From the NCBI RefSeq assembly GCF_013141695.1, contig NZ_WHNY01000093.1:186001-250000 (forward strand): a DNA stretch of 64,000 nucleotides. Reading direction: 5' to 3'. The notes beneath the pieces are model-generated. The model was not told where the DNA came from, ran no database searches, and saw only the letters and a list, made by a program, of their open reading frames with translations. The stretch is from Paenibacillus plantarum. Lineage in GTDB: Bacteria > Bacillota > Bacilli > Paenibacillales > NBRC-103111. Position numbers and translations under genes: made by a program. Of the stretch, positions 1-8,722 are shown piece after piece. Positions within the stretch are counted from its first letter, which is position 1. Each line of letters opens with the position of its first letter.

Positions 1-142
1 GTTTAACTGGATTTTTTACAGCTAATTTTGCTCGAAATGTCCCGTTTGGCGAAATTGGCCTTAAATAACGGGAGGAAATCCAGTTATTTTGCAAAATGCC
101 GTGATTTCGTTTGAATTAGCTGCAGAAAATCCAGTTATTCGC
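1..142. repeat. Intergenic palindromic element, family 1, copy A (cut by window start)
   Basis: Three of the four modules seen in the other copies are visible: a forward module starting at 4, and reverse modules at 66 and 117 (spacing 62 and 51 bp). The forward module reads like AACTGGATTTCCTACAGCTA and the reverse modules like its complement. The first forward module would lie before the window. The element sits just past the end of the siderophore operon. Related copies lie at 22090, 25479, 40907 and 48495. Confidence 0.8.
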
Positions 143-187
143 TTGTAAGGATGCCCTGTGGCTAGCACCGATGCTTGTGCCTATGTT

Positions 188-231
188 AAAAATAACCCAG
201 CTCGCTAACAAAGCGGAGTTGGGTTATTTTT
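188..231 (-). terminator. Intrinsic terminator of the siderophore operon
   Basis: A 12-bp stem (AAAAATAACCCA pairing with TGGGTTATTTTT) carries an inner CTC/GAG stem. It lies 4 bases past the stop of the last permease gene. The A/T-rich base gives a U-tract in both directions. Confidence 0.85.
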
Positions 232-234
232 AAA

Positions 235-1242
235 TTACTTTTTTAGCAGCAAATATATAAAATAAGGACCGCCAATCAGCGACACCATGATGCCTGCTGG
301 AACACCGTCAGGATCGACGAGATTACGCCCGATTGTATCGGCAAACAACAACAGCAGCCCGCCAAGCAGAACGGCAACTGGAATGAACAGTTGATTGCGT
401 TGGCCTACCAGTGCCTTCGCGATATGCGGCGCCATCAATCCAACGAAGGCAATTCCACCCGTGACGGAAACGGCCGACGCGGACGCTGCCACCGCTGTAA
501 CTATCAGCACGAGACGTTCCCGTTCCAGCTTCAAACCAACGCTGATCGCGGACTCCTCGCTCAACGAAAGTAGATTGAGCTTACGTGCCTTAAATAGGGT
601 AAACGGAATGAGGATAAGCAACCAAGGCAACAATGCCCAAATAAACGGCCAGTCCGTTCCCCATATATTTCCTGCAATCCATTTCGATATAAAATCGACC
701 TTCGTACGTTCTGCCGAGGAAAGGATCACGATCATAATGCCTGAAAGCGCCATGGAGAAGCCTACCCCTACTAGCACCAAACGAATGGGATCAAGCCCGC
801 GAGTTCGGCTATAGGCGAATACATAGATAAGACCTGCCGTGATTAACGCACCGATAAAGGCAACCAGTGGAATAACGTAGACAAACGAACCCACTTTGAG
901 TGGGACATATAGGAAAAAGATCGCAATCGCCACACCCGCTCCCGAATTAATACCTATAATTCCCGGGTCAGCTAGGTCATTTCGGGTGACGCTTTGCAAG
1001 ATCGAGCCAGCCAATGCAAGCGCCATGCCCGACAGCAATGTAATGATAATTCGAGGTAGTCTGATGGAAAACAAGACAAAATCCTCTTTGAAGGTACCGT
1101 GTCCGAACAAGACAGGGATCAATCGGTTAAATGACAGTTTGGAATATCCGATTCCCATGCTAGCAACCGCCGTAATAACGATTAGCGCGAATAGGACGAC
1201 CAAAATGAGCCGTTGTTTACGTATAAGCGAGTTCAGCGTCAT
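235..1242 (-). CDS. FecCD-family siderophore ABC transporter permease (FeuC-like)
   Basis: Integral membrane half of an iron(III)-siderophore importer, 335 residues, the usual FecCD length. The family motifs are visible: SVTRNDLADPGIIGINSGA near residue 85 and GGIAFVGLMAPHIAK near residue 265, the loop expected to contact the ATPase. About nine or ten hydrophobic helices can be seen. Its ATG overlaps the TGA of the upstream permease by 4 bases, so the two are translationally coupled. It is the last gene of a binding protein-permease-permease operon. No ATP-binding gene is present, as in the Bacillus subtilis feu locus, where YusV (encoded elsewhere) powers transport. The exact siderophore cannot be read from the sequence. 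Confidence 0.9.
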   Translation of the reverse strand: MTLNSLIRKQRLILVVLFALIVITAVASMGIGYSKLSFNRLIPVLFGHGTFKEDFVLFSIRLPRIIITLLSGMALALAGSILQSVTRNDLADPGIIGINSGAGVAIAIFFLYVPLKVGSFVYVIPLVAFIGALITAGLIYVFAYSRTRGLDPIRLVLVGVGFSMALSGIMIVILSSAERTKVDFISKWIAGNIWGTDWPFIWALLPWLLILIPFTLFKARKLNLLSLSEESAISVGLKLERERLVLIVTAVAASASAVSVTGGIAFVGLMAPHIAKALVGQRNQLFIPVAVLLGGLLLLFADTIGRNLVDPDGVPAGIMVSLIGGPYFIYLLLKK

Positions 1243-2246
1243 GAGAAATGTTGGCCTCCTCTACGCACGATAAACAAGAAGAAAGGCAAGCCCAGCATGG
1301 CTACGATAGCTACTACTGGCGTCTCATAGGGCGCGTTAATCGTACGGCCTAGCATATCGGACAGGAGCATAAACGTAGCTCCTATCAGAACTGAGAACGA
1401 GAGGATACTCCGATAATCGGTTCCTACAAATCTACGGACGATATGCGGGATCATCAAGCCCACGAAAGCCATATTACCAACGAGCGCGACCGAAGCACCT
1501 GTAAGTACAATAACAAGGACGAATAGAATCGCTTTGATTAACACTAACCTTTGCCCTAGACCAATCGCCACCTCATCACTCAAGCTAAGAATACCCACTT
1601 GATGCGATAGGATCATCACCGCAACTAAGCCAAGAATGATGACCGGCGCTATGGTCTGAAGTTGACTCCATGTTGTTCCAATCAATCCTCCTGCGGTCCA
1701 CATCGTTACGTCCTTGGATAATTTAAATACAATGCTGATGCCCTCGGAGATCGCATACAGAAATGCAGAGACGGCTGCTCCGGCCAGCACCATTCGGATC
1801 GGGGACAGCCTCCCTTGACGCGTCGCACCAAGGACGATGACCAGCCCCGCCCCAACTGCGGCACCAAGAAAGCAGGCTACCATGATGCCGTAATTGTTCA
1901 GCCCTGGAACCAATACGAAAGCCAGCGCGAGCGCCATGTTAGCACCGGAGGTAAGACCCAGCAAGCCCGGATCAGCCAATGGATTGCGGGTGACTCCCTG
2001 CATAATAGCGCCAGATACGGCGAACGCGGCGCCTACCAGCATGGCTGCCAGCTCGCGGGGAAGCCTAATTTCACGCAGCATAAGGATTTTGTCATCCTTC
2101 GTATCGGAAACCAGAACAAGCCATAGCTCACGGAGCGACGTTTCGGCAGCCCCGAATATCATCGCCAGGACGAAGCTCAGAATGAGCACGAACACACAGC
2201 CAAGAAACTTCATTGAAATAGGAACAGGGTGCCGTTGTCGCTTCAT
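1239..2246 (-). CDS. FecCD-family siderophore ABC transporter permease (FeuB-like)
   Basis: Second permease subunit of the siderophore importer, 335 residues. It has the FecCD signature VTRNPLADPGLLGLTSGA near residue 85 and the ATPase-contact segment GNMAFVGLMIPHIVRR near residue 260. Multiple membrane helices fill the protein. The gene follows the binding-protein gene by 12 bases and overlaps the next permease by 4, so one transcript is likely, driven from the Fur-controlled promoter upstream of the binding protein. The two permeases are diverged paralogues and presumably form a heterodimer. Confidence 0.9.
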   Translation of the reverse strand: MKRQRHPVPISMKFLGCVFVLILSFVLAMIFGAAETSLRELWLVLVSDTKDDKILMLREIRLPRELAAMLVGAAFAVSGAIMQGVTRNPLADPGLLGLTSGANMALALAFVLVPGLNNYGIMVACFLGAAVGAGLVIVLGATRQGRLSPIRMVLAGAAVSAFLYAISEGISIVFKLSKDVTMWTAGGLIGTTWSQLQTIAPVIILGLVAVMILSHQVGILSLSDEVAIGLGQRLVLIKAILFVLVIVLTGASVALVGNMAFVGLMIPHIVRRFVGTDYRSILSFSVLIGATFMLLSDMLGRTINAPYETPVVAIVAMLGLPFFLFIVRRGGQHFS

Positions 2247-2258
2247 CAGATCCTTACC

Positions 2259-3215
2259 TTATTTGCCAAGAAAATGTTTTGTAAAGAAATCTAATTGATA
2301 TTCCATGCTAAGCGGATCGTTGAAATAGAAGGCTTTCGCATCTGCCTCAAAAACGTGTTGATCCTTGACAACAGGTAGATTTTTGTACGTTTCGGTATTT
2401 TGGAACGAGTTGTCCTCATCCGCATTTTTGCTGAAAATAACATAGTTGCCCGTATAATCCTTCAGAACTTCCGTCGACAGGGCGAAGAACCCCTCATCTT
2501 TGGTCGCTGTCTTCACTTTCTCAGGAAGCTTCAACCCGAACTGGTTGTACAGAATTTCCGTTCCGCGTCCAAAATTATATCCGTAGACGTAAAGTTGCTT
2601 ATTAAAAGTCTCAATAACGGAGACCGAAGCATCCTCACCAATTTTCGCCTTGATATCTTGTCCAGCTTTTTTGCTTCGAGCATCAAAATCAGCGACCCAA
2701 TCCTTGGCTTCCTGTTCTTTATTCAAAAGCTTCCCAATTTCAAGCTGCTGCTTTAAAAAATCGAGTTTGCCATACGTATACGTGACTGTAGGGGCGATTT
2801 GCTTGAGTTTATCGATGTTTTTGATATCGGATAGCCCAATAATAAGATCTGGATTCAATTCGATAATCTTCTCTAGACTTTCATCTGTAACAGCCTCTAC
2901 TTTAGCTAGCTTAGCTGCGAAATTCGGATTGGTCTTAGACATTTCGTCCACCCCGACGAGAGGTATACCTAATGCCATAACGTTACCGGTTAAGAATCGT
3001 GTGATAACAACAACACGCTTCGGATGAGTGGGAACCTTCACAGGCCCTTCCTCGGATTGATACATAAACGTGTCTGACTCCGCTGCCGCAGTTGAAACAG
3101 CCTGACTTGAAGGCGCAGCTGTAGAAGTCTCAGAAGATGAACTCGTTGTATTGCTGCCGCAAGCGCTCAGCAAAATCACGAACAACAGAATGAATGGAAC
3201 AAAAAACTTTTTCAT
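2259..3215 (-). CDS. Iron-siderophore ABC transporter substrate-binding lipoprotein (FeuA-like)
   Basis: Extracellular ligand-binding lipoprotein, 318 residues. The signal peptide ends in the lipobox LLSAC (Cys about residue 19), followed by a Ser/Thr/Ala-rich linker to about residue 50. The rest matches the FepB/FhuD-type class III binding fold: KRVVVITRFLTGNVMALGIPLVGVD at the start, LNPDLIIG in the middle, and the single long helix expected between the lobes. It heads the operon, with RBS GGGAGAGAG before the ATG. A Fur-type box lies about 50-70 bases upstream. The neighbouring AraC/Btr-like gene, with its own binding-protein domain, supports siderophore-dependent induction. Confidence 0.9.
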   Translation of the reverse strand: MKKFFVPFILLFVILLSACGSNTTSSSSETSTAAPSSQAVSTAAAESDTFMYQSEEGPVKVPTHPKRVVVITRFLTGNVMALGIPLVGVDEMSKTNPNFAAKLAKVEAVTDESLEKIIELNPDLIIGLSDIKNIDKLKQIAPTVTYTYGKLDFLKQQLEIGKLLNKEQEAKDWVADFDARSKKAGQDIKAKIGEDASVSVIETFNKQLYVYGYNFGRGTEILYNQFGLKLPEKVKTATKDEGFFALSTEVLKDYTGNYVIFSKNADEDNSFQNTETYKNLPVVKDQHVFEADAKAFYFNDPLSMEYQLDFFTKHFLGK

Positions 3216-3262
3216 AGGATGACTCTCTCCCTTTTCGATAAATGCCTTGTTTTTACCGCAAT

Positions 3263-3285
3263 GAAAATAATTATCATTATCATTA
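3263..3285. promoter_or_regulatory. Fur box upstream of the siderophore operon
   Basis: Read on the minus strand the site contains TGATAATGATAATTATTTTC, close to the classical Fur consensus of repeated GATAAT units. It lies about 50-70 bases before the binding-protein ATG, between that gene and the AraC-type regulator. Fur would repress uptake when iron is sufficient. Seen: the sequence. Inferred: binding by Fur. Confidence 0.85.
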
Positions 3286-3353
3286 CTATAAAAACTATTA
3301 TAGGCATCCCTTCAATAGCGAGCCATGCCTTTATGTTTGGGAATTCACTTGTA

Positions 3354-5012
3354 CTATTGGTTGGCGGTAAATAGAGAGACTGCGCGTTGAAGCTGCAACC
3401 GGATAGAAACGGGATTATATGGAATCCAATCACTGTGATCAAGCAGATGCACATTGTTCCGTTGTACGGCCGGCAGTGTGCGCCAGTAGATCGAATTGAA
3501 AACCGTCTCCGCATGCAAAGTCGAACCTTTCACATCTGGAAATTCAATGACCAAAATCCGATCCCCTGCATAATCAGCCAGCTCCGATAGTTCAATCGGA
3601 ATGGAATGGAATTGATCTCCGAACTTTTCAATCTCCTGTTTGATTCGTACTGGAGGCTGTAACCCTAGTGACTGATAGATCACACATCCAACATTGCGAG
3701 CCCCATAAACAAGCAAGGCTTCCGGTTTAATAACCAGAATGGTTATGATTTCATTGGCAGCAGGGCTTTGTTGCACCATTGAACGGCTTTCTTGCTCCAC
3801 GATCTCAAATTCGGCTAACCACTCCTCAGCTCGGTCGTCCCTCTCTATCACCTGAGCTATACGACGCAAGTGCTCTTTCCAACCTAGTTCCATCCATGGC
3901 ACTTCTACAATAGGCGCTGCTGCTCGTAACTGCCCGACATCCAGCCCATAACTGGATAAATCCAAGCTTGCCGCAATGATCAACTCGATATCGCTTTCGA
4001 GCAATAAGGATTTGACCTGTTCAGCAGAAGAATTAGCGTCAATAAACATCATCTTTTGACGCAGTTCGAATCCCGTTGCATTCAAATACTCATTACTATC
4101 CGATATCACAGCAGCAGGTTCCAGGCCGAGCAGAAGCAGATGGCTCGTATAAGGCATAAGTAAGGCAGCCACACGCTGTAACGATCCTCGGTTATAGCCG
4201 GAGGGCGCTGCTCCCGTCTGCTGCTTGAAACGACGACTGAGATAAAATTCATCCTTGTAGCCTACCTTCAGCGCAATCTCCCTCAGCGTGCCAGATCCAC
4301 TAATCAATAACTCCTTGGCACGGTTCACACGAAGCCGTGACAAGTATTCGCTCGGCGAAAACCCAGTCAGTTGCTTAAAGAGGATCGAATAGTGAGATTG
4401 GCTTACACCTGCAATTTCGGCTAATCGCTCACGCGTGATCTTCTCACTATAATGATTTTCTAGATAGGTTATGCTGTGTTCCAGTGATGGCTGTTCATTT
4501 GCTGTATACTTAGCTTCCAGCCCCTTCAGTACCTGTAAAATGACATGGTGAAACACAAGTTGATTTTGCGCGTGACGAATTTCGTTCACGGGTAACCGAT
4601 GGATATAAAGTTCCTCCATATGGGATACAATTGCAGGTTCATAAGGAAAAAAGTGAATAACAGAGCTAGAGGTTAACTCGCTTTTCCGCGTCATCACACC
4701 TGCATGCACAGACCTCTCTCGTTCTTGCGTATTGATGATAAGCTTATAGACATGAAGCGGATGCAAGGAATTTGCCATAAGAACGACCGGAGTGTTCGCC
4801 GGTAGAAAGATGACGCTACCTTCCGTCAACGCATACATGTGATCTTCTACCTTGAGATTGCCCTTGCCGCTGACAATCGCAATCATCACACACAAGCGCT
4901 CATTGATTGTATACCTAGGGTAATTGGAAGTACTATATATCGAATGAATACTGTCAGCCGTATATAAGGGAAAAAGGGACTCCGCCCATTCCGAGATCTC
5001 TTTATTTTTCAC
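3354..5012 (-). CDS. AraC-family regulator with C-terminal siderophore-binding domain (Btr-like)
   Basis: About 552 residues. Residues 1-150 form a cupin-like arm. An AraC double helix-turn-helix (about 165-265) contains RERLAEIAGVSQSHYSILFK and LREIALKVGYKDEFYLSRRF. Residues 290-552 resemble a periplasmic iron-siderophore binding protein (LLLLGLEPAAVISDSNEY, SDIELIIAASLDLSSYG). This is the layout of Bacillus subtilis Btr, which binds bacillibactin and activates feuABC. The same gene order here supports that role. Start: the frame opens at TTG 5030 and ATG 5027, but the only good Shine-Dalgarno (GGAGG) lies just inside, 8 bases before GTG 5012, so GTG is chosen. It reads in the same direction as the uptake genes with about 140 bases between. 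Confidence 0.85.
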   Translation of the reverse strand: MKNKEISEWAESLFPLYTADSIHSIYSTSNYPRYTINERLCVMIAIVSGKGNLKVEDHMYALTEGSVIFLPANTPVVLMANSLHPLHVYKLIINTQERERSVHAGVMTRKSELTSSSVIHFFPYEPAIVSHMEELYIHRLPVNEIRHAQNQLVFHHVILQVLKGLEAKYTANEQPSLEHSITYLENHYSEKITRERLAEIAGVSQSHYSILFKQLTGFSPSEYLSRLRVNRAKELLISGSGTLREIALKVGYKDEFYLSRRFKQQTGAAPSGYNRGSLQRVAALLMPYTSHLLLLGLEPAAVISDSNEYLNATGFELRQKMMFIDANSSAEQVKSLLLESDIELIIAASLDLSSYGLDVGQLRAAAPIVEVPWMELGWKEHLRRIAQVIERDDRAEEWLAEFEIVEQESRSMVQQSPAANEIITILVIKPEALLVYGARNVGCVIYQSLGLQPPVRIKQEIEKFGDQFHSIPIELSELADYAGDRILVIEFPDVKGSTLHAETVFNSIYWRTLPAVQRNNVHLLDHSDWIPYNPVSIRLQLQRAVSLFTANQ

Positions 5013-5162
5013 AGCCAAAGCCTCCATCAAGTAGTAAAATACAGAACAATAACCTGATTATATTGTACATCCTTTCGGACAATAACATCTAGAGCGATAC
5101 CCTGATCTACGTTTCTATCCAGTTTATCCTTAAATTCAAAGTGCATAACATTAGGAAAAACC

Positions 5163-5178
5163 GTCAGATCGTTCTGAC
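5163..5178 (-). terminator. Terminator of the potassium-channel gene
   Basis: Perfect 6-bp stem GTCAGA/TCTGAC with a 4-base loop. On the minus strand it is followed by GGTTTTT. It lies 12 bases past the channel gene stop. Confidence 0.65.
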
Positions 5179-5189
5179 TGTCTTTTTGG

Positions 5190-6224
5190 CTATTTCTGCG
5201 TCAACCGTCCGTACGTTTCCTTATCACAAATCACGAACAGTTTAGCTCCCTGCGGAATCTCTTCATAAAGCCTTTTATTAATATTCAGATGCTCGCCATC
5301 TGAGATCAGTGTTGCACCCTTTTGCAGCAAGTCCTGAAAAGCATCATGGAACGTTACCCACTTCGCCTGTGTAGGAATCTCATAGAGATCCTCCCCCTGC
5401 GGCGTGCGCGTTAGCAACTGGGTAAGAATCTTCGAGGTGCCTGGGCTAAACGCCGAGCGTACCGCGAGCTGCGAAATCGTTTCACTGCCAAAGATGAATT
5501 CGTCGATGCGAATATGCTGGAAATTGGGCAGATTTTGTTTATCGCGAATCTCCACAATCGTATATACATGGTTATAATTACGCTCGACGGTCGTCGCGAC
5601 CAGTAAGGTTTTGCCATCGACGAAGGCGGGATCTCGAATCGTGTTCTGGAACTGCGTCACCTCATCTGCAAAGATGAAGACCGCTCTTGCCTTCGACGTA
5701 TTCGCCATGTCGAGTGTCGTCACGAGCTGCGGGTTGCCCAGCACATAATGTACGCGATCATGCTGAATGGGCGATTTCTCCAGTGTATCTATAAGAACAA
5801 CCTCCACGAGAGGATCTGAGTTCAGAATCTCGTTAATGGCATTCTCTGCATGCTGACTCCAATCAATGATGACAAAATGATTCTCCCCTGCAAACTTCAA
5901 TTTCCCTTCCTCCTTCATCCGCTGATACACAAATAAGGCATCCACGACTTTGCTAATCGTTATGGAAATAAGTCCAATACCGAAGATATAGACGACGATC
6001 CCTAGGCATTTGCCCGCAACCGTATGTGGATAGAAGTCCCCATAGCCCACTGTTGTAACTGTCGTCATCACCCACCACAAGCCGTTAAATCGGGTCTCAA
6101 AGGTGCTCGGCTCTAACTCATAGGCTAAGAGCGAACTTCCTCCAATGAACACAACTGCCACGCCAAAAACAAAGAGATTATTCCAACGGATTAGACGCAA
6201 AAGGAATTTTGAGAAGAAAAGCAT
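5190..6224 (-). CDS. Potassium channel family protein, two-TM pore plus RCK-like domain
   Basis: 344 residues. Two membrane helices (about 10-32 and 68-92) flank a pore loop with the K+-selectivity filter TVGYGD (about residue 58). The cytosolic remainder resembles the TrkA-N/RCK domain of channels such as Bacillus YugO: alternating strands and helices, with FVIIDWSQHAENAINEIL where the Rossmann glycines would be. The usual G-x-G-x-x-G is replaced by DWSQHA, so nucleotide binding in this lobe may be lost or altered. RBS AGGAGG precedes the ATG. It diverges from the Crp/Fnr gene, with about 240 bases between. Confidence 0.85.
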   Translation of the reverse strand: MLFFSKFLLRLIRWNNLFVFGVAVVFIGGSSLLAYELEPSTFETRFNGLWWVMTTVTTVGYGDFYPHTVAGKCLGIVVYIFGIGLISITISKVVDALFVYQRMKEEGKLKFAGENHFVIIDWSQHAENAINEILNSDPLVEVVLIDTLEKSPIQHDRVHYVLGNPQLVTTLDMANTSKARAVFIFADEVTQFQNTIRDPAFVDGKTLLVATTVERNYNHVYTIVEIRDKQNLPNFQHIRIDEFIFGSETISQLAVRSAFSPGTSKILTQLLTRTPQGEDLYEIPTQAKWVTFHDAFQDLLQKGATLISDGEHLNINKRLYEEIPQGAKLFVICDKETYGRLTQK

Positions 6225-6349
6225 GATGACCTCCTGACAGGCATCGGCCTAACAATTTCCATACTTTCATTTAGTATATCAAGAAAAATGCCTCTAGATG
6301 AATGAATCCTAAAGCGTCTAACTCTTTGAACTCACGTTTTTTTTCATTT

Positions 6350-6365
6350 TGTCGGGAATCCGACA
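6350..6365. promoter_or_regulatory. Candidate Crp/Fnr-type operator
   Basis: Perfect inverted repeat TGTCGGGAATCCGACA, with 6-bp arms and a 4-base centre. It lies about 100 bases before the Crp/Fnr start. A -10-like GATAAT with an upstream TG is at 6385-6390, so the palindrome overlaps the expected -35 position. Geometry fits the Crp/Fnr superfamily. Autoregulation by the downstream gene is inferred. Confidence 0.55.
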
Positions 6366-6466
6366 TTCTAGCGTGAAATCATGTGATAATATACATATAA
6401 CAGATTGGAATACTCGGCATTAAACGATGTGCACGCTTTTAGAAATATGAATGGGAGAATGATCCT

Positions 6467-7132
6467 ATGGAACAATTACATGAGCTTGCTGACCTTCAGG
6501 ACAAAGACCCTACAAAGGAAGTCATGATTGAGGCTTTTCGCAAACATGGTATTAGTCATACTTACCGAAAAAATGAGTTTGTTTTTCAGGAAAATGACTT
6601 GCCCAGCGGTGCCTATTATGTGGCTTCAGGATTAATTAAGATTTCCCAATCTTCCGAGGAGGGGCAAGGGATTACCTTATTCCTTCGCTATGAGGGGGAG
6701 GTTTTCGGCAATGCGGAAGTGTTGACGAACATCGCTCGGAAGCGCTACGCCAAGTGTCTAGTGGACAGCCAAATCCTTACACTAGACAGTCGGAAATTTC
6801 TCGAATTGGCCAAGGAGAATGCGGAGTTTTCCTATTCCGTTGCCGTTCTAGGTGCTCGCAGACTGCTGCAAACACAGCGAATGGTCGAAACCCTAATCTC
6901 CCGCCCCGTCGCCTGGAGGCTCGCTTGGTTCCTCCTGCAGCTGGGCAAGCCGACCGAAGAGAAGCTCGAGGTTCAGGTGCCTCTCAGTCATGAGGAGATC
7001 TCTTATGTCATTGGATGCAGCAGACAAACCGTCACAGAAACATTGAACAAATGGCGCGATAAAGGACTCATCGATTACGCCAAAAAGAAGATCGTTGTTT
7101 ATCATCCAAATCGTTTCTTCACAGACATATAG
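6467..7132 (+). CDS. Crp/Fnr-family transcriptional regulator
   Basis: 221 residues. An N-terminal cyclic-nucleotide-binding-like beta barrel spans about 20-130 (FVFQENDLPSGAYYVASGLIKI, GEVFGNAEVL). A dimer helix and a C-terminal winged helix follow at about 145-215, with recognition helix SYVIGCSRQTVTETLNKW. No cluster-binding cysteine set of FNR type is visible. It stands 26 bases before the ABC ATPase gene on the same strand, so it is probably the first gene of the operon and its likely regulator. The effector is unknown. The RBS GGGAG precedes the ATG. Confidence 0.85.
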   Translation: MEQLHELADLQDKDPTKEVMIEAFRKHGISHTYRKNEFVFQENDLPSGAYYVASGLIKISQSSEEGQGITLFLRYEGEVFGNAEVLTNIARKRYAKCLVDSQILTLDSRKFLELAKENAEFSYSVAVLGARRLLQTQRMVETLISRPVAWRLAWFLLQLGKPTEEKLEVQVPLSHEEISYVIGCSRQTVTETLNKWRDKGLIDYAKKKIVVYHPNRFFTDI

Positions 7133-7158
7133 ACGAGCATCCCCCGGAGGTTGAGCAC

Positions 7159-7998
7159 ATGATAACGATAACGAATGTGAATAAATCCTTTTCACAGCAA
7201 AAAGGGCATACCTATACAGCTTTAGACGATGTTTCTCTTACCATTGGGAAAGGGGAATTCGTCTCCGTGGTGGGACCTTCAGGCTGCGGGAAGTCCACGC
7301 TTCTCAACCTAATCGCCGGATTCGAACAAGTAAGTAGTGGAACGATTACCGTCAATGGGCAAAAGGTTACTTCACCAGGAGCCGATCGGATTGTTGTATT
7401 CCAAGAACATGGCTTGTTCCCTTGGCTTACCGTGCTTGATAATGTGGCCTTCGGTTTGAAACAAAAAGGGCTATCCAAGAAAGATCGCTATGCACTAGCA
7501 ACTGAGCAAATTAAAGCCGTTCACTTGAGCAAGTTCATCGATCGGTATCCGCATGAACTGTCTGGCGGGATGAAACAAAGGGTAGCAATTGCCAGAGCAC
7601 TCGTTATGAATCCTGAGATCCTCTTAATGGATGAACCCTTTGCGGCATTGGATGAGCAAACGCGCTTTATTTTACTCAAGGATTTGGAAGAAATTTGGCT
7701 TAAAACAGGTAAAACGATCTTGTTCATTACGCACAACATTCGTGAAGCCGTCATTTTATCTGACCGTGTGGTCGTGATGGCGACGCAGCCAGGCAGAGTG
7801 AAGAAGGAATTTGCCGTGCAAGCAGCAAGACCTCATCAAAACAGCGATCCGCTCATTCATGCTTTGGAAAATAAGATTATGGAAGCTCTGACAGATGAGC
7901 TCGAGAAGGTAGTCAGAGAGGAGCTTGGCCATGCATACAGCCTTAAGAAGAACGCTATTTCTAATTCTGCTGCTGATCATATGGGAGTTGGGATTTAG
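7159..7998 (+). CDS. ABC transporter ATP-binding protein, nitrate/sulfonate/taurine type
   Basis: ATPase of an importer in the SsuB/TauB/NrtD group, 279 residues. Walker A GPSGCGKST (about residue 40), Q-loop FQEHGLFPWLTVLDNVAFGL (about 77), signature LSGGMKQR (about 135), Walker B ILLMDEPFAALDE (about 155) and the switch histidine in FITHN (about 195) are all intact. The tryptophan after LFP is typical of this subfamily. The 3' end overlaps the permease gene by about 68 bases. The RBS CGGAGG precedes the ATG. Confidence 0.9.
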   Translation: MITITNVNKSFSQQKGHTYTALDDVSLTIGKGEFVSVVGPSGCGKSTLLNLIAGFEQVSSGTITVNGQKVTSPGADRIVVFQEHGLFPWLTVLDNVAFGLKQKGLSKKDRYALATEQIKAVHLSKFIDRYPHELSGGMKQRVAIARALVMNPEILLMDEPFAALDEQTRFILLKDLEEIWLKTGKTILFITHNIREAVILSDRVVVMATQPGRVKKEFAVQAARPHQNSDPLIHALENKIMEALTDELEKVVREELGHAYSLKKNAISNSAADHMGVGI

Positions 7999-8686
7999 AA
8001 TTTTTGATTGGGGTTGGAAGTTTCCTTCACCGCTGCAGACTTTTCAGGCCTTCTATGATGGGTTTGCACACGGGCATCTTCTAAGCGCAATTGGGGCTAG
8101 TCTTCGTCGCTTACTCATCTCGTTCGCTCTATCCATTAGCATCGGGACGATATTAGGTTATTTATTTGCAAAATATCGGTATTTTGACGAAACCTTTGGC
8201 TTTCTCGTAGTTGCCCTCCAAACCGTCCCGAGTATCGCATGGCTGCCCTTCGCAATTATCTGGTTTGGACTTAATGACACTTCAGTCATTTTCATAACGA
8301 CGATAGGCGCAACATGGACGATGTCGATGGCAAGCCGCACAGGGATCATGAACATTTCGCCGATTCATCTGCGAGCTGCGCAAATGCTGGGAACAGGCAG
8401 CGGATACCGATTGTTCTTTCAAGTGCAGTTGCCGGCGGCATTTCCCCATTGGATCACAGGAATACGCGTGGCTTGGGCCTTCGCTTGGCGGGCGCTTGTA
8501 GCTGGCGAACTGATCGCTAAGGGCGTGGGGCTCGGGCAAATGCTCCAGGATGGACGTGGACTTGGCGATACGGCAACCATCCTGTGCGTCGTCATCATCA
8601 TCGCTGTGATTGGTACCATTTCGGATCATTTCTGTTTTAAACAGCTTGAGGATCGGATCGTGCTTCGTTTTCAGCTTAAGAAATAA
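7931..8686 (+). CDS. ABC transporter permease, SsuC/TauC type
   Basis: 251 residues with about six membrane helices and the BPD-type permease EAA-like loop around LRAAQMLGTGSGYRLFFQVQLPAAFPHWITGIR (residues about 145-175, read as two overlapping motifs). Starts compared: TTG 7925 has its Shine-Dalgarno almost touching, whereas ATG 7931 has GAGAGGAG at 7 bases, so ATG is chosen. The gene overlaps the end of the ATPase gene in another frame, indicating tight coupling. It partners the ATPase and the binding lipoprotein downstream. Confidence 0.88.
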   Translation: MHTALRRTLFLILLLIIWELGFRIFDWGWKFPSPLQTFQAFYDGFAHGHLLSAIGASLRRLLISFALSISIGTILGYLFAKYRYFDETFGFLVVALQTVPSIAWLPFAIIWFGLNDTSVIFITTIGATWTMSMASRTGIMNISPIHLRAAQMLGTGSGYRLFFQVQLPAAFPHWITGIRVAWAFAWRALVAGELIAKGVGLGQMLQDGRGLGDTATILCVVIIIAVIGTISDHFCFKQLEDRIVLRFQLKK

Positions 8687-8722
8687 ATGGCGCTATCTAG
8701 AATCAAATAAGGGGGAATTAGT

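Noticed and set aside
3212..3514. 100-codon ORF spanning the Fur box and the end of the regulator gene
   Set aside because: It overlaps a real gene and a promoter region, has no family match and no ribosome site; a chance frame.
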